Counted from the stretch's first letter, positions 1 through 6,362 are shown. The stretch: 7,112 nucleotides of DNA from JAWCQZ01 sp964486625 (GCA_964486625.1 CAZANW010000081.1:1-7112), one strand, 5' to 3'. Made by a program: numbers and translations. Notes: a model not told the origin generated them from the letters alone.

Positions 1-65
1 GGGGGGGGGGGGGTGGGGGGGGGGGGGGGGGGGGTGGGGGGGGGGGGGGGGGGGGAGGTGGGGGG
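1..65. repeat. Poly-G tract at the window edge, probably artefactual
   Basis: All bases are G except T14, T35, A56 and T59. The first three exceptions are spaced exactly 21 nt apart. No coding or regulatory content is visible. Homopolymer G of this length at the end of a sequence is typical of no-signal calls in two-colour sequencing carried into an assembly. The 21-nt spacing equals a common smallest assembly k-mer, which would fit a graph walk through a pure-G k-mer (inference). A real G-quadruplex-forming tract cannot be excluded from sequence alone. Confidence 0.8.
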
Positions 66-170
66 ATTTGCGACAGGAGGTATACGCTGAGGGAACGGAT
101 TCACGAGGGGGGACGGTAGCGACTCAGATACCTTTTTGCAAAGTGCACTCTATGTCTGCTGAACATTTCG

Positions 171-509
171 ATGGCCCGATTCAGTGGAACCTTTGAGGAG
201 TATCACCGGTTTATAGGCCCGAGAATCCGCAACAAGGTTCAGTCTGAGACAAAATCGCATAAGCGGAAACTGGGCTGAAAATGTCAGAGATGTGACCGAC
301 ACGCGGAATTGGAGGCGGCGCACATCGGGGTCGATAGAAAGACCGTCATCGAAAGTGTTCTGAAGAAGTACGTTTCGTCAAAATCTAATCGAGTCCTGAT
401 TAACCTTGAAAAGGCCGAGAATGAGATTATGGAGGCGCATAGGCCCATCCGTAAGACGTTCCGATTCGTCTGTTCAGGGTGCCACAGAAAATATTACTCC
501 TCGCGGTGA
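171..509 (+). pseudogene. Small HNH-like zinc protein interrupted by in-frame TGA
   Basis: Reading from ATG 171 to TGA 507-509 gives 112 codons, with a TGA at codon 36 (276-278) in the same frame. The halves read as one protein: an N-terminal part (MARFSGTFEEYHRFIGPRIR) followed directly by a CQRC pair (Cys38, Cys41), an ELEAAHIG segment (His51), and a C-terminal CSGCHRKY motif (Cys101, Cys104, His105). CxxC plus AAH plus CxxCH is the layout of small HNH/His-Me-finger putative nucleases with a structural zinc. Family assignment is by motif only. ATG 171 is the only ATG, GTG or TTG start after the upstream in-frame TAG at 117-119. A weak A/T-rich element (TTTTTGCAAA, 133-142) lies about 33 nt before it. 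A start at TTG 309 would lose the first Cys pair, so an independent 66-residue protein is unlikely. Base composition is far less GC-rich than the neighbours (24 of 60 G+C in 361-420), which suggests transferred DNA. The TGA may be a real nonsense mutation or a base error near the poly-G edge. Confidence 0.6.
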
Positions 510-586
510 AGAACCGGACTCCTCGCCGGGGCCGCGCGCTCGGCGCCCTACTCGGCGCTCGCTTCTCTCGCGCCTTGTCGGCGGCC

Positions 587-619
587 GTGATGAGCGCTCG
601 CGGGGCTCGCGCTCATCAC
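587..619. repeat. Perfect 11-bp inverted repeat, stem-loop with 11-nt loop
   Basis: GTGATGAGCGC (587-597) is exactly complementary to GCGCTCATCAC (609-619) around the loop 598-608. A flanking GGCGGC (580-585) and GCCGCC (626-631) could extend the stem after an asymmetric internal loop (1 nt against 6 nt). It lies in the 252-nt gap between the interrupted HNH gene and the acyl-CoA dehydrogenase, well upstream of the dehydrogenase TATA box. It could be a protein-binding operator, a structured RNA, or a terminator for the upstream gene. No T-run follows it, which argues against a simple terminator. The rest of 510-729 is GC-rich with no supported gene. Confidence 0.6.
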
Positions 620-729
620 ACAACTGCCGCCTACGGGCGCCGTCGCGCTTCGGCCCTTGCCCCCATAGGCCCTATATCGCCGAAACCGCCAACAGCGGGC
701 CCCGATTACGCTCCCCGCCCCATCGCAAG

Positions 730-738
730 TTAGATATA
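730..738 (+). promoter_or_regulatory. Archaeal TATA box for the acyl-CoA dehydrogenase
   Basis: TTAGATATA is an A/T island in GC-rich DNA, centred about 27-28 nt before ATG 762. Archaeal transcription normally starts about 25-27 nt downstream of the TATA centre, so the mRNA should begin at or next to the ATG (leaderless). The purine-containing CGCAAG just upstream (724-729) is in the right place for a TFB recognition element. No Shine-Dalgarno sequence is visible before the ATG, which agrees with a leaderless start. Confidence 0.65.
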
Positions 739-761
739 TCCTTTGTTTCTCCACTCCCCCG

Positions 762-1937
762 ATGGCCGCCTTCGACCTCACCGACGAGCAGCGCGCCCTC
801 GTGGACCTCGCCCGCAAGTTCGCCTCCAAGGAGATGCGCCCCGTCGCCGCCAAGTATGACCGGGAGGAGACCTTCCCGGAGCACATCTTCAAGGAGGCCC
901 ACAGGTTGGGGCTCCTGAACCTCCGCATCCCCGAGAAGTATGGCGGCGCCGGCCTCGGCTGCTTCGAGGAGGCCCTGGTCTGCGAGGAGTTCGCTTGGGG
1001 GTGCGTCGGCATCGGCCTCTCGCTGATTGTCAACAGCCTCGGCCTCCGCCCCATCATAGAGGGGGCCTCCGAAGAGCAGAAGCAGCGGTGGCTGCCCCCC
1101 TTCGTCCGGGAGCCGAAGTTCGCCTGCTTCGCCCTCACCGAGCCCGGCTCGGGCAGCGACGCGGCCGGGATGCAGTTGCGCATCGAGCCCGACGGAGACC
1201 ACTACGTCCTGAACGGGACGAAGCAGTTCATCACCAACGGCGACCGGGCCGACCTCATCTCGGTCTTCGGGACCCTCGACCCGGCGAAGAGGCACAAGGG
1301 AATCACCGCGGTCGTCGTCGAGAGGGGCGCCAAGGGGCTCAAGGCCGCCAAGAACGAGGACAAGATGGGGCAGCGGGCGTCGCCCACGACGCAACTCGTC
1401 TTCGAGGACGTCGCGGTCCCCAAGAGGAATCTCCTCGGCAGGGAGGGTGGGGGGTGGCCCATCGCGCTGGCGACCCTGGAGCAGACCCGGCCCTGGATCG
1501 GCGCCCTGGCGTGCGGAATCACCCGGGCCGCCATCGAGCACTCCATCGAGTATACGAAGCAGCGGAGGCAGTTCAACCAGCCCCTCATCAACTTCCAGAT
1601 TACCCAGTGGAAAATCGCCCAGATGGCGCAGGAACTGGAGGCCTCCCGCCTCCTCACCTGGAAGGCGGCGTGGAAGGTGGACCGCGGCGAGCCCGCCACC
1701 ATCTTCTCCTCCATGGCCAAGGCGTTCGCCACCGACACCGCCATGCGGGCCACCACCGAGGCGGTCCAGATGTTCGGGGGCTACGGCTACGTCAAGGAGT
1801 TCCCCGTGGAGAAACTGATGCGGGACGCCAAGGTCCTCCAGATTTACGAGGGCTCCAACGAGATTCAGCGGCTGGTGATTGCCGAGACCCTCGCCAAGGC
1901 GGAGGGCTCCGGCGCCCCCTTCCTGCGCCCGTCGTGA
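762..1937 (+). CDS. Acyl-CoA dehydrogenase (FAD-dependent)
   Basis: This 391-residue protein has the usual length and full domain order of the family: N-terminal helical domain (about 5-117), central beta domain (about 121-216) and C-terminal four-helix domain (about 228-380). Visible signatures are CFALTEPGSGSDA at 122-134, the RRQF motif at 268-271, MFGGYGY at 337-343, and IYEGSNEIQR at 361-370, where Glu363 occupies the catalytic-base position of medium- and short-chain enzymes. It removes the alpha and beta hydrogens of an acyl-CoA to give the trans-2-enoyl-CoA and reduces ETF. Chain length or branched-chain specificity cannot be read from the sequence. ATG 762 is chosen because of the TATA box about 27 nt upstream and because residues MAAFDLTDEQ match a normal family N-terminus. 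The downstream etfBA operon supplies the electron acceptor. A butyryl-, isovaleryl- or general acyl-CoA dehydrogenase are all possible. Confidence 0.95.
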   Translation: MAAFDLTDEQRALVDLARKFASKEMRPVAAKYDREETFPEHIFKEAHRLGLLNLRIPEKYGGAGLGCFEEALVCEEFAWGCVGIGLSLIVNSLGLRPIIEGASEEQKQRWLPPFVREPKFACFALTEPGSGSDAAGMQLRIEPDGDHYVLNGTKQFITNGDRADLISVFGTLDPAKRHKGITAVVVERGAKGLKAAKNEDKMGQRASPTTQLVFEDVAVPKRNLLGREGGGWPIALATLEQTRPWIGALACGITRAAIEHSIEYTKQRRQFNQPLINFQITQWKIAQMAQELEASRLLTWKAAWKVDRGEPATIFSSMAKAFATDTAMRATTEAVQMFGGYGYVKEFPVEKLMRDAKVLQIYEGSNEIQRLVIAETLAKAEGSGAPFLRPS

Positions 1938-2239
1938 ACGCGAGGGGAATCGGGCCCGTTGGGACGTGGGTCCGCGTCGGCCTGGGGCTGCTCTTCCTGT
2001 TGGTTTCGGTGGGAAGCGCGCTCCGCGCGGGGTCGGACCTCTTCGGGCTCCTCCCCGCGGGGGTGGCCGCCTTCCTCGGGGTCTCCCTGCTCCTCGCGGC
2101 CCGGATGGGGCTCTCCGGCTGCGAGGTGACCGCCATCCCCAACCGGTTGGCGGGGGGGAACCGCCACCTCTTCTGCATCGGCGGCCTGAGCCACCTCGAC
2201 CGGTGGGAGAGGGCGCGAAAACTCCGTAGGCAGACGTAA
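1934..2239 (+). CDS. Small two-helix membrane protein, function unknown
   Basis: The GTG start at 1934-1936 overlaps the dehydrogenase stop (TGA 1935-1937), a layout typical of translational coupling. The product is 101 residues. Two hydrophobic segments are visible, about residues 12-31 and 35-57, with arginines around the first. A cytoplasm-like C-terminal tail contains a GCEVTAIPN motif (62-70), a second cysteine (Cys81) and a basic end (RARKLRRQ). The two-helix plus cysteine tail layout recalls small DUF2892-like inner-membrane proteins, but I do not recognise it firmly. High G+C third positions and the overlapping start support a real gene. No separate promoter is visible, so it should be co-transcribed with the dehydrogenase. 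A role in anchoring or regulating the acyl-CoA oxidation machinery at the membrane is only a guess from position. Confidence 0.7.
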   Translation: MNARGIGPVGTWVRVGLGLLFLLVSVGSALRAGSDLFGLLPAGVAAFLGVSLLLAARMGLSGCEVTAIPNRLAGGNRHLFCIGGLSHLDRWERARKLRRQT

Positions 2240-2254
2240 GTCATCAGCGGAGCC

Positions 2255-2262
2255 TTTTTAAA
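2255..2262 (+). promoter_or_regulatory. TATA box for the etfBA operon
   Basis: TTTTTAAA lies in the 50-nt gap between the small membrane protein gene and etfB, centred about 31 nt before ATG 2290. Transcription would be expected near 2285, giving a leader of only a few bases. The five-T run could also help terminate transcripts from the upstream pair, since archaeal terminators are T-rich, but five Ts alone is weak evidence for that. Confidence 0.6.
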
Positions 2263-2289
2263 GCCGCTATCTTACCCAGAGCGAATCCC

Positions 2290-3123
2290 ATGCCCCTGAA
2301 CACCCTCGTCTGCGTCAAGCAGGTGCCCGACACCGAAACCAAGGTGAAGGTCGCCGGGGACGGAAAGCGCATCGACCCCGAGGGCATCAAGTGGGTCATC
2401 AGCCCCTTCGACGAACTGGCCATCGAGGTCGCCCTGCGGCTCCGGGAGAAGATGCAGGGGACCGTCACCCTCATCACCACTGGACCCGCCCGGTGTGAAG
2501 AGGCCCTCCGCACGGGTCTGGCCATGGGGGCGGACAAGGCCATTCACGTCAAGGACGAATTGGCCGAGGCGGACGGCTTCGTGATTGCCCGGGTCCTGGC
2601 CAAGGCCATCCAAGCGGCCGGAGCGCAGTTCGACCTGATTCTCGCCGGCAAGGCCGCGATTGACGACGACCTCTCCGTCGTCCCGGTGGCCCTCGCGGAG
2701 GCGCTCAATCTGCCCAACGTGAGCGTGGCGGTCTCCCTCGATGTGGACGCCGCGGGCAAGAAGGGGACCGCGAAGAGGCAGGTCGAGGGGGCCGAGGAGG
2801 TCGTCCCGTTCCCGCTGCCCGCCGTGGTCAGCGTCCAGAAGGGAATCGCCCTCCCCCAGGCGGCCAACGCCGCGCCCATCCACGAGCCGCGCTACCCGAC
2901 CCTGCCCGGCATCATGCAGGCGAAGAAGAAGGAGGTCAAGTCCCTCACTCTAACGCAACTGAATCTCCCGGCCGATGTCCTCAAGCCCCGGACGCGGGTG
3001 ATGGAGATGTCCCTGCCGCCACCCCGCCAGGCCGGGAAAATGATTGAATTCGAGTCCCCGCAGGATGCGGCCCAGAAACTCATCAAGGCCCTGCGGGAGG
3101 AGGCGAAACTGCTGCAACTATGA
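2290..3123 (+). CDS. etfB: Electron transfer flavoprotein beta subunit
   Basis: This 277-residue protein is the small ETF subunit, which carries AMP and docks onto acyl-CoA dehydrogenases. Visible features are VCVKQVPDTETKVKV at 7-21, SPFDELAIEVALRL at 38-51, the AMP-loop region GKAAIDDD at 120-127, and the docking-loop motif EPRYPTLPGIMQAKKK at 199-214. Leu205 matches the anchor leucine of the human protein. The sequence follows the canonical dehydrogenase-linked ETF type rather than electron-bifurcating forms; this is a motif-level judgement. About 18 residues separate PAVV (177-180) from EPRY, compared with about 7 in human ETF beta, so there is an insertion of roughly 11 residues beside the docking loop. 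ATG 2290 has the TATA box at the right spacing. The stop overlaps the etfA start (ATGA), ensuring paired synthesis of the heterodimer. Confidence 0.95.
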   Translation: MPLNTLVCVKQVPDTETKVKVAGDGKRIDPEGIKWVISPFDELAIEVALRLREKMQGTVTLITTGPARCEEALRTGLAMGADKAIHVKDELAEADGFVIARVLAKAIQAAGAQFDLILAGKAAIDDDLSVVPVALAEALNLPNVSVAVSLDVDAAGKKGTAKRQVEGAEEVVPFPLPAVVSVQKGIALPQAANAAPIHEPRYPTLPGIMQAKKKEVKSLTLTQLNLPADVLKPRTRVMEMSLPPPRQAGKMIEFESPQDAAQKLIKALREEAKLLQL

Positions 3124-4094
3124 GCAAGACCATCTGGGTCGTCGCGGAGGTCCGGGACGGGGCGGTCAAGCGGGTCACGAACGAGTGCCTCACGAAGGCG
3201 AAAGACCTCGCCCAGGGTGGTAGCGTGGCGGCGGTCCTCATCGGACCCTCGGCCCTCGCCTCCGAACTCGGGGCCCACGGGGCCCAGTTAGTGTTCGCGG
3301 TGGAGGACGCGAAACTGGAGAAATACTCGGGTGAGGCCTACGCGAAGGTCGTCGCCGACCTCGCCAAGCAGCACAACCCCGACGTGGTTCTCGCCGGGGC
3401 GACCCCCTTCGGCCGGGACCTCATGCCCCGCGTGGCCATGAAACTGAACGCCGGCCTCGCCACCGACTGCATCGAGGCGGGGTGGCAGGGGGAGACCTTC
3501 ACGGTCCTCCGGCCCGTCTACGCGGGCAAGGCGCGGACCCGGATTGCGTTCGATTCGAAGCCGGCCGTGGCCACTCTGCGGCCCAACGCATTCCCCACCC
3601 AGAGGTCGGGGGGAGCCGCCCAGGTCGAGAAGGCGGCGGCCCAGGTGGACGGGACCGCCCTTCGGGCCCAGGTGAAGGAGACGGTCAAGACCGCGGCCGG
3701 CGGGACCATCGAGTTGACCGAGGCGTCCATCATCGTCACCGGCGGCCGGGGCATCAAGGGCCCCGAGAACTACCCGCTCATCGAGGCCCTCGCCAAGGAA
3801 CTCGGGGCGGCCTGCGGGGCCTCCCGCGCCGTGGTGGACGCGGGGTGGAAGCACCACTCCTTCCAGGTGGGCCAGACCGGCAAGACGGTCGCCCCCAACA
3901 TCTACATCGCCGCGGGGGTCTCGGGGGCCATCCAGCACCTCGCGGGAATGTCGTCGAGCAAATGCATCGTGGCCATCAACAAGGACCCGAACGCGCCCAT
4001 CTTCAAGGTGGCCGACTACGGCATCGTGGGGGACCTCTTCCAGATTCTCCCTGCGCTCACTGAGGAAGTGAAGAAGCAGAAGGGCAAGGGGTGA
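3120..4094 (+). CDS. etfA: Electron transfer flavoprotein alpha subunit
   Basis: This 324-residue protein is the large ETF subunit, which binds the redox-active FAD and swivels between the dehydrogenase and the quinone reductase. Its N-terminal domain runs to about residue 190. The C-terminal FAD domain starts near IVTGGRGIKG (205-214). FAD-contact positions known from human ETF alpha are conserved: Ser235 and Arg236 in GASRAVVDAG, Thr253 in QVGQTGK, and His273 in IQHLAGM. The family signature continues through IVAINKDPNAPIF (283-295) and VADYGIVGDLF (298-308). The ATG at 3120-3122 overlaps the etfB stop at 3121-3123. A purine-rich GGAGG (3099-3103) is present but sits 16 nt upstream, so coupling to etfB is the more likely initiation route. 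It is complete, with no truncation. Confidence 0.96.
   Translation: MSKTIWVVAEVRDGAVKRVTNECLTKAKDLAQGGSVAAVLIGPSALASELGAHGAQLVFAVEDAKLEKYSGEAYAKVVADLAKQHNPDVVLAGATPFGRDLMPRVAMKLNAGLATDCIEAGWQGETFTVLRPVYAGKARTRIAFDSKPAVATLRPNAFPTQRSGGAAQVEKAAAQVDGTALRAQVKETVKTAAGGTIELTEASIIVTGGRGIKGPENYPLIEALAKELGAACGASRAVVDAGWKHHSFQVGQTGKTVAPNIYIAAGVSGAIQHLAGMSSSKCIVAINKDPNAPIFKVADYGIVGDLFQILPALTEEVKKQKGKG
4090..4094 (+). promoter_or_regulatory. Shine-Dalgarno-like site for the FeS oxidoreductase gene
   Basis: GGTGA (within GGGGTGA) matches the archaeal anti-Shine-Dalgarno sequence and ends 9 nt before the GTG start at 4104. It overlaps the etfA stop codon. It supports GTG 4104 as the start; no earlier start is possible because the etfA stop (4092-4094) lies in the same frame. 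Confidence 0.5.
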
Positions 4095-4103
4095 CCGGGG
4101 CCG

Positions 4104-6122
4104 GTGGCGGAAACGACCTTCCCGGTGCTCGCCATCCTGGCGTTCTTCCTCGCCATCTTCGCCTGGCGCTGCATCTGGATTTACAACCTGGTCCGCCAGG
4201 GGAGGCCGGGGGGCGTGCTCTGGGGGCACGTCCTGTTCCGGGCCTTCCAGGACCTCCCGGAGCGCATCCGCTCCCTGGTGGTCTACGGCATCCTCCAGAA
4301 GCGGATGTTCCGGGAGTGGTACGGGGGCGTCCTCCACATTTTCATCTTCTACGGCTTCCTGGTCCTCCTGCTCACCGTCCTCCAGTTCGTCGGCGAGGGG
4401 CTCTTCGGGAAGGGATTCCGCATCCCCGTCCTGGGGACGAACCCCGCCATCTCGCAGGTCGTGGCCGTTTCGGCCGACGGGTTCGCTCTCCTCGTCCTCG
4501 TGGGCGTCCTCATGGCCATGGGCCGCCGGCTCATCCTGCGGCCCGCGAAACTGAAGGGCAGCAACGTGGACGGGATGATTGTCCTCTCGTTCATACTCTC
4601 CATCGTCCTGACCCTCTTCACGGTCACGGCCGCCCGCATCATCCAGGAGGGCTTCCCCGACGCGGCCCGCTGGACGCCGGTCTCCCTCCAGTTGGCCCGC
4701 GTGTCGGGGTGGACGCCCGCGACGGCCGCGGCGGCCGAGACGGCGGCTTGGTGGACCCATCTCTTCAGCCTCTTCGGGTTCCTCGCATTCCTCCCCTTCA
4801 GCAAGCACTTCCACGTGGTCACCTCCCTGCCGAACGTCTTCCTCCGCAACCTGGAGCCCCCCGGGCGGATGCGGCCCATGGACCTCTCCAACGTCACCGA
4901 GGCGGACCGCTTCGGCGCGGGGCGGCCCGAGGAGCACCACTGGAAGGACCTCCTCGACGCATTCTCCTGCACCGAGTGCGGCCGGTGCACCGAGCAGTGC
5001 CCCGCGTTCGCCACCGGCAAGCCGCTCAACCCCCGGAAGATCGTCACCGACCTCCGGGACAACCTGCAGGAATCGGCGCCCGCCCTCTTCGCGGGCAACG
5101 GGGACCACGAGAGGCCCGCCCTCATCGGCCCCGGCTTCACCGCCGAGGACGAACTCTGGTCCTGCACCACCTGCATGGCGTGCGTCGCCGCCTGCCCCCT
5201 CTTCATCGACCAGATGGGCAAAATCCTGGAGGAGCGGCGCCACCTGGTGATGATGGAAGGCAAGATGCCCGCCGAGGCCCAGGGGGCCCTGCGGAACATC
5301 GAGGTCAACGGGAGCCCCTGGTCCTTCTCACCCCAGGACCGGGCCAACTGGGCCGAGGGGCTCGACGTGCCCCGGATGGCCGACCTGGGCGACGCCTCGA
5401 AGGTGGAAGTCCTCTACTGGGTCGGGTGCGCCGCCTCCTACGACGACCGCAACAAGGCCATCGCCCGATCGGTGGTGAAGGTCCTGAAGGCCGCCGGCGT
5501 GAAGTTCGCCATCCTGGGCCCCGAGGAGCGGTGCACCGGCGACCCCGCGCGGCGGATGGGGAACGAGTATCTCGCGCAGACCTACATCCAGCAGAACACG
5601 GCGACGCTGAACAAATACAAGGTCTCCACGGTCATCACCGCCTGCCCCCACTGCTTCAACTCCCTGAAAAACGAGTATCCCGCCTTCGGGTTCAACGCCC
5701 GCGTGATTCACCACGGCGAGTTCATCGCGGAACTCCTGAAGTCGGGCCGCCTGAAGGTGACCAAGAAACTGGGCGGCACCGCGACCTACCACGACTCCTG
5801 CTACCTCGGGCGATACAACAACGTCTATGACCCCCAGCGGGCCATCATCGAGGCGGTCGGGCTGAAGTTGGTGGAGATGAAGCGCAACAAGTCGAAGGGG
5901 TTCTGCTGCGGCGCGGGGGGCGCCCGGTTCCTAATGGAGGAGCGGCTCGGGACCCGCATCAACAACAACCGGGTGGAGGAGGCGAAGGAGACCGGGGCGA
6001 ACATTTTGGCGAGCGCGTGCCCCTACTGCATGACGATGATGGAGGACGGGACGAAGGCCGTGGGAGTCCGCGAGACACTCGTTCCGAAGGATATCGCGGA
6101 ACTGGTGGCGGAAGCGCTTTAA
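4104..6122 (+). CDS. Membrane-bound FeS ETF:quinone oxidoreductase, FadF/EMO type
   Basis: This 672-residue protein joins a cytochrome-b-like membrane domain to an HdrD/GlpC-like iron-sulfur domain. Five hydrophobic helices (about 6-30, 76-97, 123-140, 157-181, 217-236) match the nitrate reductase gamma (NarI) layout. His42, His78, His219, His235 and His237 are possible heme b ligands; which ones bind is inferred. Two [4Fe-4S] motifs follow: Cys289, 292, 295, 299 and Cys354, 357, 360, 364. Two CCG-type cysteine domains come next: Cys442, Cys477, Cys514, Cys517, and Cys566, Cys601-Cys602, Cys639, Cys642. The first has a single Cys with Thr (CTGD) where the classic motif has CC. Fused proteins of this kind, found beside etfBA in bacteria and archaea, pass electrons from reduced ETF to menaquinone. 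The gene begins with GTG 9 nt after etfA, in the same frame. A heterodisulfide-reductase-like role is the alternative, made less likely by the etfBA context. Confidence 0.88.
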   Translation: MAETTFPVLAILAFFLAIFAWRCIWIYNLVRQGRPGGVLWGHVLFRAFQDLPERIRSLVVYGILQKRMFREWYGGVLHIFIFYGFLVLLLTVLQFVGEGLFGKGFRIPVLGTNPAISQVVAVSADGFALLVLVGVLMAMGRRLILRPAKLKGSNVDGMIVLSFILSIVLTLFTVTAARIIQEGFPDAARWTPVSLQLARVSGWTPATAAAAETAAWWTHLFSLFGFLAFLPFSKHFHVVTSLPNVFLRNLEPPGRMRPMDLSNVTEADRFGAGRPEEHHWKDLLDAFSCTECGRCTEQCPAFATGKPLNPRKIVTDLRDNLQESAPALFAGNGDHERPALIGPGFTAEDELWSCTTCMACVAACPLFIDQMGKILEERRHLVMMEGKMPAEAQGALRNIEVNGSPWSFSPQDRANWAEGLDVPRMADLGDASKVEVLYWVGCAASYDDRNKAIARSVVKVLKAAGVKFAILGPEERCTGDPARRMGNEYLAQTYIQQNTATLNKYKVSTVITACPHCFNSLKNEYPAFGFNARVIHHGEFIAELLKSGRLKVTKKLGGTATYHDSCYLGRYNNVYDPQRAIIEAVGLKLVEMKRNKSKGFCCGAGGARFLMEERLGTRINNNRVEEAKETGANILASACPYCMTMMEDGTKAVGVRETLVPKDIAELVAEAL

Positions 6123-6152
6123 GTCGGCCCCCAAGCTCCCCCGTCGCCCGCG

Positions 6153-6170
6153 ACCGCACCCAAGCGCGGT
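6153..6170 (+). terminator. Weak hairpin between convergent genes
   Basis: ACCGC (6153-6157) pairs with GCGGT (6166-6170) around an 8-nt loop and is followed by a pyrimidine-rich stretch on the plus strand (TTTACTCTTCTCCCC). It sits in the 48-nt gap between the FeS oxidoreductase stop and the stop of the opposing 53-residue gene, where termination is needed. The stem is short and the T content low, so this is only a candidate. Confidence 0.25.
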
Positions 6171-6332
6171 TTACTCTTCTCCCCGCATCCGCTTCCCGAG
6201 TTCCTCCACCTGCCGGACGAGGTCGGCCACCTGGGGCGACAGCTGGATGGTGACGACCAGCTTGTTGCCCGTCAGTTTGGCCTTGACCACCTCCGAGGGG
6301 CGAGGGATGGCCCGGGACTTCTTGTCGGCCAT
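6171..6332 (-). CDS. 53-residue protein, function unknown
   Basis: On the minus strand an ATG at 6332-6330 opens a 53-residue frame ending at TAA 6173-6171. The N-terminus is basic (MADKKSRAIPRP). A predicted beta strand (KLVVTIQL, residues 24-31) and an amphipathic helix (about 33-51, VADLVRQVEELGKRMR) follow. G/C-rich third positions match neighbouring genes. A strong TATA box lies 26 nt upstream, which predicts a leaderless mRNA and is the main reason to accept such a short gene. No known motif is recognised. The strand-helix plan with basic ends could suit a small nucleic-acid-binding or dimeric regulator, but that is speculation. It lies directly downstream of hisH on the same strand, yet has its own promoter. 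Confidence 0.65.
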   Translation of the reverse strand: MADKKSRAIPRPSEVVKAKLTGNKLVVTIQLSPQVADLVRQVEELGKRMRGEE

Positions 6333-6351
6333 GAAGGCTCCGGGACCTCCC

Positions 6352-6362
6352 GGATATATTAA
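6352..6362 (-). promoter_or_regulatory. TATA box for the 53-residue gene, overlapping hisH stop
   Basis: Read on the minus strand this is TTAATATATCC, centred about 26 nt before the ATG at 6332. The upstream CGAAAGG resembles an archaeal TFB recognition element (BRE). The TAA stop of hisH (6361-6359) lies inside the box, so one stretch serves both as hisH terminus and as promoter. It is the best TATA match in the window. Confidence 0.7.

Noticed and set aside
309..509. A stand-alone 66-residue protein starting at TTG 309
   Set aside because: It would omit the CQRC zinc pair that clearly belongs to the same domain; the longer frame interrupted by TGA is the better explanation.
587..619. A C/D-box sRNA, because GTGATGA matches the archaeal C box
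   Set aside because: The motif appears on both strands only because it lies in a palindrome, and no CTGA D box occurs at suitable distance downstream (none seen in 594-680).
510..761. tRNA or other standard RNA gene, or CRISPR array, in the intergenic gap
   Set aside because: No tRNA-like arm arrangement, no T-loop-like motif and no regularly spaced repeats were seen on either strand.
3288..5243. A 651-codon open frame on the minus strand opposite etfA and the FeS oxidoreductase gene
   Set aside because: It is antisense to two clearly recognised genes. Strong G/C bias at third positions suppresses stop codons on the opposite strand. Its translation is a low-complexity Gly/Asp/Glu/Arg-rich sequence without any domain.
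4091..5830. A 579-codon plus-strand frame starting at the GTG overlapping the etfA stop
   Set aside because: It is out of frame with the recognised FeS oxidoreductase and its translation is Arg/Pro/Gly-rich without family motifs, a GC-bias shadow.
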